Assembly: GCA_023313575.1 (NCBI GenBank)
Contig: JAJTTP010000009.1
Coordinates: 124,001 to 188,000 of the forward strand
Direction of reading: 5' to 3'
Length of the DNA: 64,000 nt
From: Eutypella sp. D-1
Lineage: Eukaryota; Ascomycota; Sordariomycetes; Xylariales; Diatrypaceae
The translations under genes and the position numbers were made by a program. Shown one piece after another: positions 50,201 through 61,479 of the stretch (positions are counted from its first letter, which is position 1; each line of letters opens with the position of its first letter). Under the pieces are notes generated by a model. It was not told the DNA's origin and ran no database searches. It was given only the letters and a program-made list of their open reading frames with translations.

Positions 50201-53200
50201 GGCGCTCTAACGGATGCGCGGATCGCTCGAAGCCCACATCCGTGATCCAGGTTCGGTAAGTGGAGTAAAGCGAGGTGAAACAGGCCACATCGTCTTCCTG
50301 GTTCTTGTTGAGGAAGGAATGAGTCTGTGACAGCATTCGGCCGATGTCGTCTCGAAGATCATGGATGCGGTCGTAGATTTGGGTGTTCGGCGTGAGCAGA
50401 TAACCACTCTCGTACTTGAACTGCGGCTTCGTCTCATCATCCTCGCCGGCCTCGGCGAGTGGGTCATTATCGTCTTCATCATCACGCATAGTCTCATCTC
50501 CGTCATGATCAAGCTTGCTATTGCCATTCACATGCCCATTCTGTTCCCCCGAGGCCCGCTTTGGGTCAAACAAGGTGGCAATACCAGATATCACCAGTCG
50601 TAACTGCGTAAGTTGACGACAGACCTCATCAGACCACACCTTATTCTTTCCCTTCCTGCTGACAGGAGGCTCATCGCTCATGAGCGACTTTAACCTTCGC
50701 ATGGCGCCTCCGGCCTGTGACTCGAATAACTCAACCGCAAATTGAATTTCTTCCGACTGTGGTCGGTGCCATCGGATGGTCAATTCGGAAGGTGGGGTCG
50801 TCTTAGCCCAGTCTTGGACATCAAGGCCCCGCTCGAATACGTGAGGCTCGTACAGAGCGTTGTCCACGGGGTATGTGTGGGTGAGGTTGAGCAGCAGATG
50901 ATGGATGTAATTGCTGATATGGATAGTCGGGAGGCCCCTGCACTTCTCCTGCATGTATTCCGCGATATCGAAGAGGTCTTTCTTGTATCTGAGTACCTCG
51001 TTGCCAACCAGTACAGTGCACATGCTCAAAATACTAACGTGCCAGACCAGGGCTCGGTCGCGGGGCAGGATCTCTGTGCCACTGCTGCGGTCGGACGCCG
51101 CCCCATTGTAGTCGATTTCGTTCCGGACGTTGACGATCAACATGGGAATGAAGACCTTCATCGTCTTTTCCGGGTTCACCTTGCATAGGGCATTACATAT
51201 CCAGGCCATGGCATCCCTGGCCTGATGTACGACGTGGGTCGAGACAAATGTTGCCAGCTTATCCAACGCGATGTCGAAGAGCTCGGGTGATAGGGAGGCG
51301 AACATAGGCGTCAGGGCCGCGGGCAAAGTGTTGATGATGTTGTCTTCGGGGGATCCGGACCGTAACTGGTGCGAATCGGGCAGGTTCTCTAGCAGGGTAA
51401 AGACTTTACCTAGAAGCGTGATGACGAACTCACCAAAACCGGCAGTAGAGGAGCGAACGATGTTCATCTCGTCCTCGTCGCTCAGCTCGTTTTTATAGTC
51501 GATTTTAACGTCTTGGCCCTCCCGTTCCATCCTCTCCATCTCACCCTGCACCCACTGCATAGCTAAGCTCGTATCGTGTATCGCGTTGGAATCCTTGGTA
51601 AGTGGCACGAATGGGATATTGTAGGCAACCGTCTGGATAAAGTTCAGTGTATACTGAGTCTTATTTAGATCATTTGCATCGATGCCTGGTAAGGCCAAGG
51701 CGAGCAAGGCTGTAATGTGGCATCTGAACCCCTTCTGGGAGGCCATAACGTTGGCGATCACCTGCAGACCACACAGACTGGATGTTGTCCGGTGCACTTC
51801 GACCAGTCCCTGAAGGCTAGGATAGAATCTCTGAAGAGCGCCGGGCAAGATCAAGTCGGGCTCGAGGTAGGCGAGATTCTGTAGAGCACCGAAGTACATG
51901 CCAGTGATCTTATTGCTCTTGCCGAACATGCCCATGAAGGTAACATCGCGCAAGCTGAGGACGAAGCGCTGCTTGACGGCAGCATTGATCCGGCGCGCAG
52001 GAGGCGTGTCCTGCTCGCCTCTCTGCTCCTTGTTCCACCGGGATACGAACAGCTCCGTCAAATAGTAGACTAGTTGGGCAAGCATGCTAGTCCACGAGCC
52101 CTGGTTTGAAGGGTGGAAGAAAGTGTCAACGGACTCCATTAGACCCTCCAAGCTGTGTAAGACAGAGCGTTCCTTTTCGAGGCACAGGGGGGATAATGAG
52201 TTGACAATCCAACGAGAGATAATGTAGGCGATCGGGTGTTTTTTCTTGTCCTTTTCCAGAAAGATACCCATGCCGGCGGAGTAGTCGACGGAGGTGTAGG
52301 GAGAGTTCGCCTGGCCAACGGGGATGTCGGTCAAGCGAAGGATAGCAGTGAATATGAGATCAGACTGCTCCTCGGTGAATATGCCGTACTCGGTAAAGGG
52401 CACATGTTGGCAGGTAAGGAAGTCCCTCGCTAAGCGGGAGAATATGTCGATGAAGGCGGTGTCAAAGACTTTGGAGCGGTTGATCAAGGACCATAGATGG
52501 AAAAAGGTGGGCAGGAAATCTGAGGGCTGAGAGTGCGGTTCGTCGGGGGGCGCGGGGGTTGTAGGCATGAGGATATTCAAGACGCCAACAGCGATGAAGG
52601 CATTCTGAAGATCGGAAGTGCTGAAAAAGGGTAGGATCTCGGTGAGCATAGCACGGCGCTCTCTAGGGTCGAAGTAGGCCTGAGCCTGCAGACACAACTT
52701 CCACAAATGTTTGATTCCTCGTCGTCGACTAGACTGGTGAGCGGGGGTCTCGCTGGGAAGTACCAAGGACTTGATCTCCTTCCATAAGGGTTTCCAGTCG
52801 AGTACTAGGTCGTCTTTGGACTTTAAGCATTGTTTTCTCCTGTGCAGATGCATAAATTAGCAAGTAATTTACGGTGATTCACGGCAACTCACGGTGAAGC
52901 AAGCAAGCAAACAAGCAAGGCGCAGAAGCAAGCCGTAGAGCAGTAGGCACATGGGGAATAAAGAGGGATAAAGGGGGATAAGGGGGAGAGAGGATAACGT
53001 ACCTCGTCAGGCTAGTGACCATCTTGGAGAAGCGGTCGGCCGTGGTACTATCGAGACCAGGGGCCATAGAGAGGTGAAAATACAAGCGGGCGAGTTTGGC
53101 GCGCAGCTCGCGAGGCATATCGAACTTGAGAGCCAACCATCCTTGCAGCTGGCGTGTCCAGTGTAGGGCACCGGGAGAGAAATCTTCAGCCTTGATGGCG

Positions 53201-53457
53201 ATGTACAGCTGCTTCAGAATACCTTGTAAGGCGGCATCTCGCTGGGCCTCCTCCTCTACGGGGTACGGGAGGAGTTTAAAATAGGCGAAAGTTCTGGGTC
53301 GGTACCGTTTGGTCTCACCCTCCTCGTCGACATTGGGTAGACCGGGGGTGGTGGCGCGTGATATGGTGTCGGCGGCGACAGAGAGGCTGTTGAGGAATTG
53401 GGTGGCTCCGGAGAGGGTGTGGGGAGAGGCCAAATCGAGACCTCCGTCGTCATCCAT
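47225..53457 (-). CDS. BLM10: Proteasome activator BLM10 / PA200
   Basis: A giant HEAT-repeat protein that caps the 20S proteasome and opens its gate. It acts in proteasome assembly, acetyl-histone turnover and DNA repair. Three exons in coding order, 53457-53003, 52839-47466 and 47287-47225, join cleanly (phases 2 and 0) into 1963 aa, against 2143 in yeast and 1843 in human. The N-terminus has RYRPRTFAYFKLLPYPVEEE. The middle exon holds the BLM10 mid-region and an acidic loop near residue 940 (DDEDDNDPLAEAGEDDE). The last 20 residues, YFSPEQLEDLEGVLWKSYFA, are the conserved C-terminal tail that docks into the alpha-ring pocket. It ends Y-F-A where the classical HbYX motif has Tyr at the second-last place. 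The last intron (178 nt) contains a TAGACA/TCTATG repeat. Without splicing, the frame runs on into an unrelated tail, so the spliced form is preferred. Confidence 0.95.
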
Positions 53458-56400
53458 ATTTGGGTATTGGGTATTGGGTATTGGTATATGGAGATCCCGG
53501 TATGGAGACGGAATGATGCGAAGAATATAAGTTATGTAGGTCGATGGGGACGACTAGATAACTAAGTAGTACTCAAGGTAGAGAGAACTAAATTTGGGGG
53601 GGGATGGTAGTGGGATAGTGGGATAGTGGGATAGTGGTGGAGGAGGAGGAGGAGGAAGAGGGGTGAAGATGGATGATGGATGATGGATGATGGGCGGGGA
53701 GACCTCGATGATGGGGCGAGATCGAGAAAGTGTAATTAAGATTTAAAAGGGCGACAACAACGAGGCGAGTTCGATGTATGTATAAACAGACCAGACCAGG
53801 CCAGACCGGGGGGGGACCAAAGCAAACAATGTAAATGCAAATGCAAATGTAAATGCAAACCATGTAACTCGAGTCTGTCGAATCTGGAGTAACCCGTGGA
53901 CGGGTACGATACGGAAAAGTATGGAGGAAGAAGTGTGGAAGCAGAGGTGAATGTGGATGTGAATGTGGAAAAATAGAAGGGTCCCACAATACACAATGCA
54001 CAATACGCAATATACCTAAGTACACACAATGAGAGGCAACTAATAAGATACGAGGCCAATGTTAAGGCGTATCTTATACGTGCACAGGGTCGTTAAGTCG
54101 GGGTCCGGTCCGGAAAGCTGCCGAACGGGGGCTGGCTTCGTATGGACTTTTTGGTGTATTAAACTTCTCCGTCCGTGGTCGAGCCGTCGGGTCGAAATGA
54201 AATGGAAGGTACTTAGGTAAATGGAATAACCACTAGTAGGTAGGGTCAGCTGGGCTGGGCTGGGCTGGGCTGGGCTCTCAGAGATATTCAATATTCAGGT
54301 GTTCGGTATTCGGACGGAATAGCTAACATGACATGACATGACATGCGCAATGCAGGCGGGCAGGTGGCAAGGGGTTAGGCGAGTAATGAGAAAAAGGCAC
54401 GTATGTATGTACATACCTTAAGTAAGTATGTAGAAGCTCTACTGCAACTGAATCAAGTTCGTCGGGTTCTCCGTCGCTAAGCCTGTAGCCGACATTGAAG
54501 ATAACCTATAGTTATATGATATGAACTTAGGCGTTTCTCTCTATTCTCTATTCTCTATTCTCTTTTTTCGCCGCCGCCGTCGTCGTAGTCGTAGTCGTAG
54601 TCGTAGTCGTCGAGACTTTTGAAAAATATCCTCTAATAAAGCTATATAACGAAATATAACCAAATGCCAATGTCAGAGTCCAAAGTCTCAAGGCTGTAGT
54701 TGTAGTTGTAGTTGTATGTTGTAGTATATAACTACTAAGAGGTTTCTAGATAGCCCCGGGGGTTAGGTAAGAAGAAGCAGAAGTTGGAAGTTAAGCAATT
54801 GCCAGGGTCCGTAAGGTCAGGGCGGGGAGGGGAGGGGGTAGAAAGGGTGTAGTGCAGTAGGCAAAAGGGTAGCTTGCGTCACATCATACATAAACCCTTA
54901 AACTACGTAGGTACCCCGAAGCTACCTGTAGCTCTGTAAAGTCTTAGGGCGGTGCTTAGGTAATTACTGCGTATCCCCTCCCCCCTAAGATTCGTATCTA
55001 CCTTGGCAGCCTTGACCTCTCAACCTAGCTTAGCTAACTACATAGTTCCAGGTTGTAACGTGCAGGAATTGAATTGGAATACAAAGAAAAGAAAAACAAT
55101 TCCACCACCACCACCACCTTATCTATGAGACCTGCTGATCTGCCAGCAAGGCAGCAGTTTGTGTTCCTGATTCCTGTACAACAAGAATAAACCCACAAAC
55201 TTTGTGAACAAAGTTGCACAAGCCAAAACATGAAAGGTGCCAGCCAGATTCACATATCTGTCAAGGCTGTCGAAAAATACCAGGTACTGGTGCTGTTGCG
55301 CTAGTGTATGTATGTATGTATACTATGATGAGGTTGGGTACCTACTCTATCTACTACGCCGCAGTAGAGGAGAGGAGGACCCTGACTAATATGCCGCCGT
55401 AATAGGATGATGCATGCAGATACCTACTAGCTAACGTACACCTATGCATCACATCACCACAGCCAAGATGGAAATTCAGCCTCCAATTTGAGGTAACTCA
55501 AGACTCGTCATGGGATAGCTGCCTCTCTCTTACATACATAGCACATAGCACAAGCAACGGCAACGGAAACGTCTCCCGAGGACGGGAAGGTTACCCAGGG
55601 GCGTAATAAGGCTCGTATGTCCTTGTCCTTGTCCTTATCCTTATACCGTACCGTACCGTGCCATACCGCGTATCGCTTGCTTCACTTCGCTTTCCTGATT
55701 GTTAATCAATAATCCACGCATCACGCGCGCAACACAAGGACAAGCAAGGCAGCAGCTTGCTTTCGCACAACGCAACGCAATCGGATCCTGCCTGCTCTAC
55801 ATAGCATAGCATAGCATGGGCCATTAACTAGGTATTTGGATTCGCCACTGCACAGCATTCACATGCAGCAGGGAAACACACATACATCCTTATTGATTTA
55901 TTACTTTACCGGTCTATATCTATCTACTTCCCAGCATGTGGCTATATATGCAAGTTTTAGTTATATAGACGAGCAAGGTAAGCCAAGCCAAGCAAGCAAG
56001 CAAGCAGGTTGCCTTGCCAGGACGGGTATTACCGACAAGGTTGGGTTGGGAATCTGCATGTGCTTAAGTGCAAGTGCAAGTGCATTTCGGGGAAGTGGTT
56101 TGCCCACATTCCCTACCTAAGTATGCGACATGGGATCGTAGTTAGTTATTGCGTACCTAAGCACCTAAGTGAATGAGTATCTCGAATCGAGAAGTCCTAC
56201 ATGCATGCACATATGCCATCATCTCCTTACTTAAGGTATATAGGAGCTTACTTACATCAGATAGGGGATGTTTTCGATATTCCACCTTCGGACCTTAACC
56301 TTGGAAACCCTTAAGGTATTATCTTCCCTGATTCCAAGGGATACTTATCAACTAGTTGGGGGGGGGGGGGGAGTATAGGAGAGAAGAAGGGTTGCGTTGC

Positions 56401-56801
56401 GGCAGCAGGTGGGATAGCTAGCGCTTATCGTACCTAGGTAGATAAAAGCCTCCCGGCACTCCGGCTCTACAACACGCCGACCCCCTTTCGATCATGCCGG
56501 GAGATATCTCGTAGGCCACCGGGGGGGCATAGGTAATGATTTCGCACCTAGGTAGAGAACCCTATATTTGTGCCTACATGGCCGGGTATCTCATAGACCC
56601 ATCTAGTTCTCTCGAAGCTATATATGGAGATCTGCCCAGGTTGTCAAAAAAAAAACCAACTCCGCATTGCATACCTACAAGATCCGCTTCCGAACTTCCG
56701 GCACGATCCAGCAAAGCGGAACTTCTCCCGCGCGGTTGCAAATCTGCGATGTATCCCCCTTCCAAACCCAGCTTCTAACCCACCCCCCCTCCCTGCGGCC
56801 C
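53458..56801. other. Simple-repeat-rich intergenic region upstream of BLM10
   Basis: 3.3 kb with no recognisable gene. It should contain the BLM10 promoter and long 5-prime leader at its left end, and the 3-prime end of the MFS gene at its right. Repeats seen: TGGGATAG x3-4 (53606-53636), GGA and GATGGAT tracts (53638-53690), AAATGC units (53826-53860), GGGCT x5 (54250-54276), ACATG x4 (54327-54346), TATTCTC units (54539-54562), a GTCGTA tract (54576-54612), GTAGTT units (54692-54718), CCACCA (55098-55116), GTAT x4 (55303-55320), and a 14-G run at 56358-56371. TACCTAAGT-type words are scattered through it. Confidence 0.6.
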
Positions 56802-58621
56802 TTACTCCTCCTTCTTCTGCGGACGCGGCATCCCAAGCCAAATCCCCAATATAACAACCAGAAGCGCAAGAATAATAGGCTGAAGGACCTTAACGTCCTT
56901 AGCCTGGGCGATAGCGCCGACGGCGAAGGGGAGGAGAGCAGCGCCGCCGCCGCCGAAGGCGGCCGTGAACCCGATCGCGCCCACGTGCAGGTGGCGGGGC
57001 AGCAGCTTCGACATGACGACCACTGCCGACGGGAACAGGGGGCCTAGGAACAGGCCCACGAGCCCTACTGCCACCGCTGACACGATGAACTGCGGTACGA
57101 GCCAGAATAGCAGTTGGCATCCGATTGCTAGGAGTAGGTACAGCTGGTCTGGTCAGTATTGAGAGAAAAAAAAGGGAACGGAACACGGCCCATGGCATGA
57201 CGATGGGGAAAAGAAAAGGGGGAAAGGGGGGGGGGGGGGGGGGACTCACAATGATAGCGCGGTTCTCCCCGATCTTCGGCGTGACGAAACCGAGCACAAG
57301 CCTACCGACAGCAATCCCGAGCCAGAATCCCGTGGCCGCCATGCCGCTGGCGAAGGGCTCGCCCTTGCGGACCTGGATCATGAACTCGACGATCCAGCCG
57401 CCGAGCGAGACCTCGACACCCACGTAGCCCAGAAAGAAGAACGCGCACAGCCACGACACCCGGGCCGCCGGCATCCGGAGCACCGCGTCCCGGAGGCTGC
57501 CCTTCGCCGAGTCCGCGTTCTTCGCCAGCGACTCCTGATACGCCTGGCCCGTGAACTTCCAGAAGCTCGTCGTCGTGAGCACGAGTTCGATGGCCGCCAT
57601 CCCGATCTTATATCCCAAAGGGTATTATTAGCATTGGTATAACATTCCCCATTGTCTTCAGAGCGATCGGTGCGTTCTAGTTTGCTCACCATCATATAAT
57701 AAAACGCGTACCACGGCAGGTGAGCCTTAGTAATCATGGAAGTGGCGATGAGCGGGGAGAGGACGGCGCCGACGCCGTAGAGGCCGTGGAGGAGACCGAG
57801 GATCTCGTTCGAGCGGGCCATATTGCCGAGGTAGGCGTTGTAGGCGCCCTCGGCGAGGCCGTTGCCGAAGCCCGCGAACATGAACGCGATGACGAGGACC
57901 GGGTACGGCGGGTGGCAGGCGATGATCACGTACGCCGCCAGGTGGAAGCACGCGCAGAGCCCGCCCACCCCGCGCTGCCCGATCTTCCGGTGCAGCAGGT
58001 CGTTCAGCAGCGCCGACAGCGTGTAACCCGCGAACGGCGACAGGAAAAGCAGCGACACGATCAGGTACGTCAGGCCGTAGTGCTCTTGGATCTGTATGTA
58101 GCCCATGTGTCAATTGGTCATCCATCCAACTATCTATCCCGGCTCACGCCCCACGGGATCCTGCGGTGGATTTTACACGTACATATGGGATCAGCGGCTA
58201 GTCTCAATGTTAGCTATCCATCTAGGCTTATTACACGTGAACGGGAAAGGAGTTGGGGGTTGGGGGTTGAGCTTACACCGTAGGCTGCATCATTGCAGCC
58301 CGCCGTCATAAAGGCCCAGAAGCAAGCCGCCACCCGCGCAATATTGGACCGCGGGTGGTTCCAGGTGACCACGACCTCAGCAGCAGTGCTCGGCGCCGGC
58401 AGCGAGCTCAAGTCGTTCCCCGGCGCCGCGTCCCCACTGCTGCGACGAGGAGACTGGCCGGTGCCAAGGACCTGGGCCTGCGGGATCTCTGCGCTCTCCC
58501 GCTGCTGCTGCTGCTGCTTGTCGTGAGGCGGCAGCGGGGAGTGATGCACGGGCTCCAGCTCGACGACGCAGGTCGAAGAAAGCGCCATGGTCGCCGACGA
58601 ATTTGCGTGTTGGTGAGACAC
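56802..58621 (-). CDS. MFS transporter, fungal BSC6-like, with a 15-nt micro-exon
   Basis: A 12-TM major-facilitator carrier of the fungal group annotated as bypass-of-stop-codon-6-like. Substrate unknown. Exons in coding order: 58621-58277, 58197-58183 (15 nt), 58091-57690, 57606-57250 and 57143-56802. All are in phase 0, giving 486 aa. The N-tail is cytosolic, with a five-Gln run. TM1 follows NHPRSNIARVAACFWAF and AGCNDAAYG, and the micro-exon supplies PLIPY so that TM1 reads YGPLIPYIQEHYGL. Later motifs: SLLFLSPFAGYTLSALLND, FMFAGFGNGLAEGAYNAYLG, GLYGVGAVLSPLIAT, LGYVGVEVSLGGWI and a final KKEE tail. Intron 4 starts GTGAGT and then has a run of 18 C on the coding strand. An alternative in-frame Met lies at 58588. 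Divergent from the Fax-like gene with 1.5 kb between. Confidence 0.88.
57226..57243. repeat. Homopolymer G18 (C18 on the gene strand) beside a 5-prime splice site
   Basis: A run of 18 G on the plus strand lies inside intron 4 of the MFS gene. On the coding strand it is C18 placed immediately after the donor GTGAGT. Length is prone to sequencing and replication error. Confidence 0.85.
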
Positions 58622-60167
58622 GAGAAATTGCCCTTGGTAGAAGTCTGATCAGCCAGCCCTAGACGATGGATGCAGTTGCTGTCGACGGCAGAGAGAACTT
58701 GAGAGAGCTTATGCTAGATAAGTCCACATCACGAATTGGCGGCAGAGAAACTTTTTTAAAATAGAAAGCAAAACTGATCAGAGAGAGAGAAAGAAAGCTA
58801 CGATTTAATTTATATCGTAATTAGCCTTGCCCTACATGCCTACCTCCAGCAACTTCGAACACGTCTGCCAAGTAGCACTAATGCATCGCCCATAAATTCT
58901 GTTCGAACCGCGGCCGCAGCAGCTACCCACCCGATCAATAGCTATTAGGTGGCTAGAAGAAGGGGGAAAGAAGTTCATTAGTCGCGATGGCAGGTCGCAT
59001 GGACTAGAGCCCGAGCCCGGGGAACACCTTTATTCGCATACCATCACATCAAACCCGCCATCCATGATGGGTCCATGGAATACGGGACACGGACGGCAAA
59101 ACATCGGGAGGTCGGCCGCAGATCGCAGGGGTTCTAGGACCGCTCTAGCACTTGCGCTAGACCGAAAAGTTACGGGGCTTGTGGCACTTTTCAATGAGAA
59201 TTGATTAGTAAAGACAGAGAAAAATGGAACGGTGAAGGGACATCATCCCGGACATCCACGATCACACATCGTCAACCCCCCGCCAGTACCAAGTACCGTA
59301 TCGACGGGTCTTACACACCGGGGGAAAAGCAGCGGGAAGCGCCTGGCCCCCTCCGCTGTTTACTTTGCTCCTCCCCCACAATCTTTCGGCCCGCCATTCC
59401 TCGACCTGCATTCGATATTTCCCAGGGTTTCCTTTCGCCGGATGACTCGAATTTGGAGCTTACTTGTTTTAACTATGACCTTTTACGTATCTATACGTAA
59501 GAGTTATTCAGTCGGCTGACCAGGAACCTGATTGGTCGCTCCAAGGCCTAGTCCATGTATAAAGGAAGGTCGGATTAATCCAGAGAGCTACGTAAGTATG
59601 TAGATACCAGAGAGCTCAACGGCTACTTGTGCAAGTGTAGCTACACACTGTATATGATAACATGAATATGTTGTTCCAATGTGATAAATGCCCATGCGAT
59701 ACCACTTACTTGGTAGGTAGGCTTTCGACGATGCCTGAGATCGGGGGACGGGAGAAGAGAGAGATGCGAAGTCAAGGTCACATCGCGCATAACTGCCGGC
59801 TTACAATATCAAAGAATTGTGCATGATAGCCCGGTGACTCAACGGCATTCATATAATAGCGAAGCAATATTATTACCTATTATTAGCAGTCGCCTAGCCT
59901 TCTCTCTCAGCCGCAACGCGTGGATCTCGGACTCCGCGCCCAACTCGAGATGTCCGAGCCCTGGTATATTGAGGTCTCCGTGTCGCGTTACGGCGGCGTA
60001 ACTTGATATCGTGTAAGGTAAACCATCCCTTTAGATTTGTTTAGATTAGTACTTCCAATACGGAACCAATTCGTTGCGGCGCCTCAATTCTAGCTTTCTT
60101 TGTCCAAGCAGTAGTCACCAGCAACCTATAAACTCTCTTGGATCCGTGATCAGAAGAACCCATCAAA
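58622..60167. other. Divergent spacer between the MFS and Fax-like genes
   Basis: 1.5 kb with no recognisable gene. It should hold both promoters. Short plus-strand frames at 59201-59519 have no motif. A GAGA tract lies at 58779-58796. Confidence 0.5.
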
Positions 60168-61156
60168 ATGGGCTCAGCCACACAGCAAACCCCACCTGAC
60201 GCCACCACCACCGGCAGCCCAGACATTACCGTGTTCCGCGGGTGGGACGACCCCGGCAAGTACGTCTGGTCCCCCTACGTCACCAAGCTCGAGGCCCGGC
60301 TCCGCTTCTCCGGCGTGCGGTACGGCGCGGCAGCGGGCTCGGTCAGGTCTGCGCCGAAGGGGAAAATACCGTACATCGAATGCACCGCGCCAACCTCCGG
60401 GGCATCTCGCGCGGACGCTCAGAAAACCGTGCTGAGCGACTCGGCCCTCATCGCCAAGACCCTGGCAGACTGGGGCGTCATCCCGGACCTCAACGCCGCG
60501 CTCAAGCCGGAGGATCGGACGAAGGACCTGGCGCTAAGGGCATTGTTGGAAGATAAACTGCACTTCTACAACGTGAGTCCTCCACCAATCCCCCCAAATG
60601 ATGTAGATGCACGGAAGCAGGTAGTTTTAGGAGGGGGGCTAACTAAGCCCTCTTTTTGCACATAAGGCCTGGGAGCGCTGGACACAGAATTACTACACGA
60701 TGCGCGACCACGTGCTCTGTTCCATCCCGTACCCTGTGAGAGTCGTAGTAGGGCTGATAATCTACCGCAACACGACCGCGACGCTGTACGGGCAGGGCAC
60801 GGGGCGTTTCTCGGCGGAGGAAATCGCGGCCTTCCGCCGCGAGATCTGGTCGGGTTTCCACGATCTGCTTTTGGTCTCGAAAGCCGGAAGGGGCGCCGCG
60901 GACGCGGACGGCCCCTTCTGGGTCCTTGGCGGCGAACATCCGACCGAGGCGGACTGCGCGCTTTTCGGGGCCATCGTGTCCGTTTTGGTTTGCACAGCGT
61001 AAGGTCTCCCGATTCTGGTGGGAGGAACTGCGTAAAGCTGACTTTGAGGACAGGGCTCCGGACTCACGGAAGCTCGTTATGGAGTTTCCCGTACTGCGCG
61101 AGTATGCTGGTCGCATACATGATAAATACTTTCCGGATTACGAGAAGTGGGCATGA
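60168..61156 (+). CDS. Failed-axon-connections / metaxin-like GST-fold protein
   Basis: A glutathione-S-transferase-like protein of the Fax group, with a thioredoxin-fold N-half and an all-helical C-half. Its enzymatic role in fungi is not established. Three exons, 60168-60572, 60667-60998 and 61054-61156, give 279 aa. The N-half starts ITVFRGWDDPGKYVWSPYVT and has the GKIPYIEC strand and turn, then LSDSALIAKTLADWG. The C-half has HFYNAWERWTQNYY across intron 1, GRFSAEEIAAFRREIWSGFHDLL, then WVLGGEHPTEADCALFGAIVSVL, and ends EYAGRIHDKYFPDYEKWA, a typical Fax C-terminus. The 55-nt second intron (GTAAGG donor, GCTGAC branch, GACAG acceptor) is needed to remove an in-frame stop just after VCTA. 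It restores TAAPDSRKLV. No signal peptide or membrane anchor is evident. Confidence 0.85.
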
Positions 61157-61479
61157 GTTTACAGACAGACGACATTATCCTACCGCATGCCAGTCACAAG
61201 TACCCCTTTCATGGACTATTCTCAATGGGTTTTCTTCTAGATTCGGCCAATTCAAATATCCATCATTAAGTATATAGAACCTCCATACCAAATCTACATA
61301 TACCTTACCTTAGGGAACCTTACCTTCTCGGGCTTTCAAACACCAAGCTGCAAGGCGAACGCGAGAAACACACCTGCCGCCGAGCGTGAAGTACCTCTTG
61401 CCTCTCCTGGTGGCGTGCGCCCGGGTTAGGCAAAGCGTGTCTCCTATAGTTAGCCTATATCTCTTCTACATTCTACATG
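61157..61479. other. Short spacer before the kinase remnant
   Basis: About 320 bp with no recognisable gene. It contains the 3-prime UTR of the Fax-like gene and ATACCTTACCTTAGG words near 61300. Confidence 0.45.

Noticed and set aside
54363..54371. GGTGGCAAG, an 8-of-9 match to the proteasome control element GGTGGCAAA upstream of BLM10
   Set aside because: One-mismatch matches to a 9-mer are expected by chance on two strands of a 3 kb spacer, and the site is about 900 bp from the start codon.
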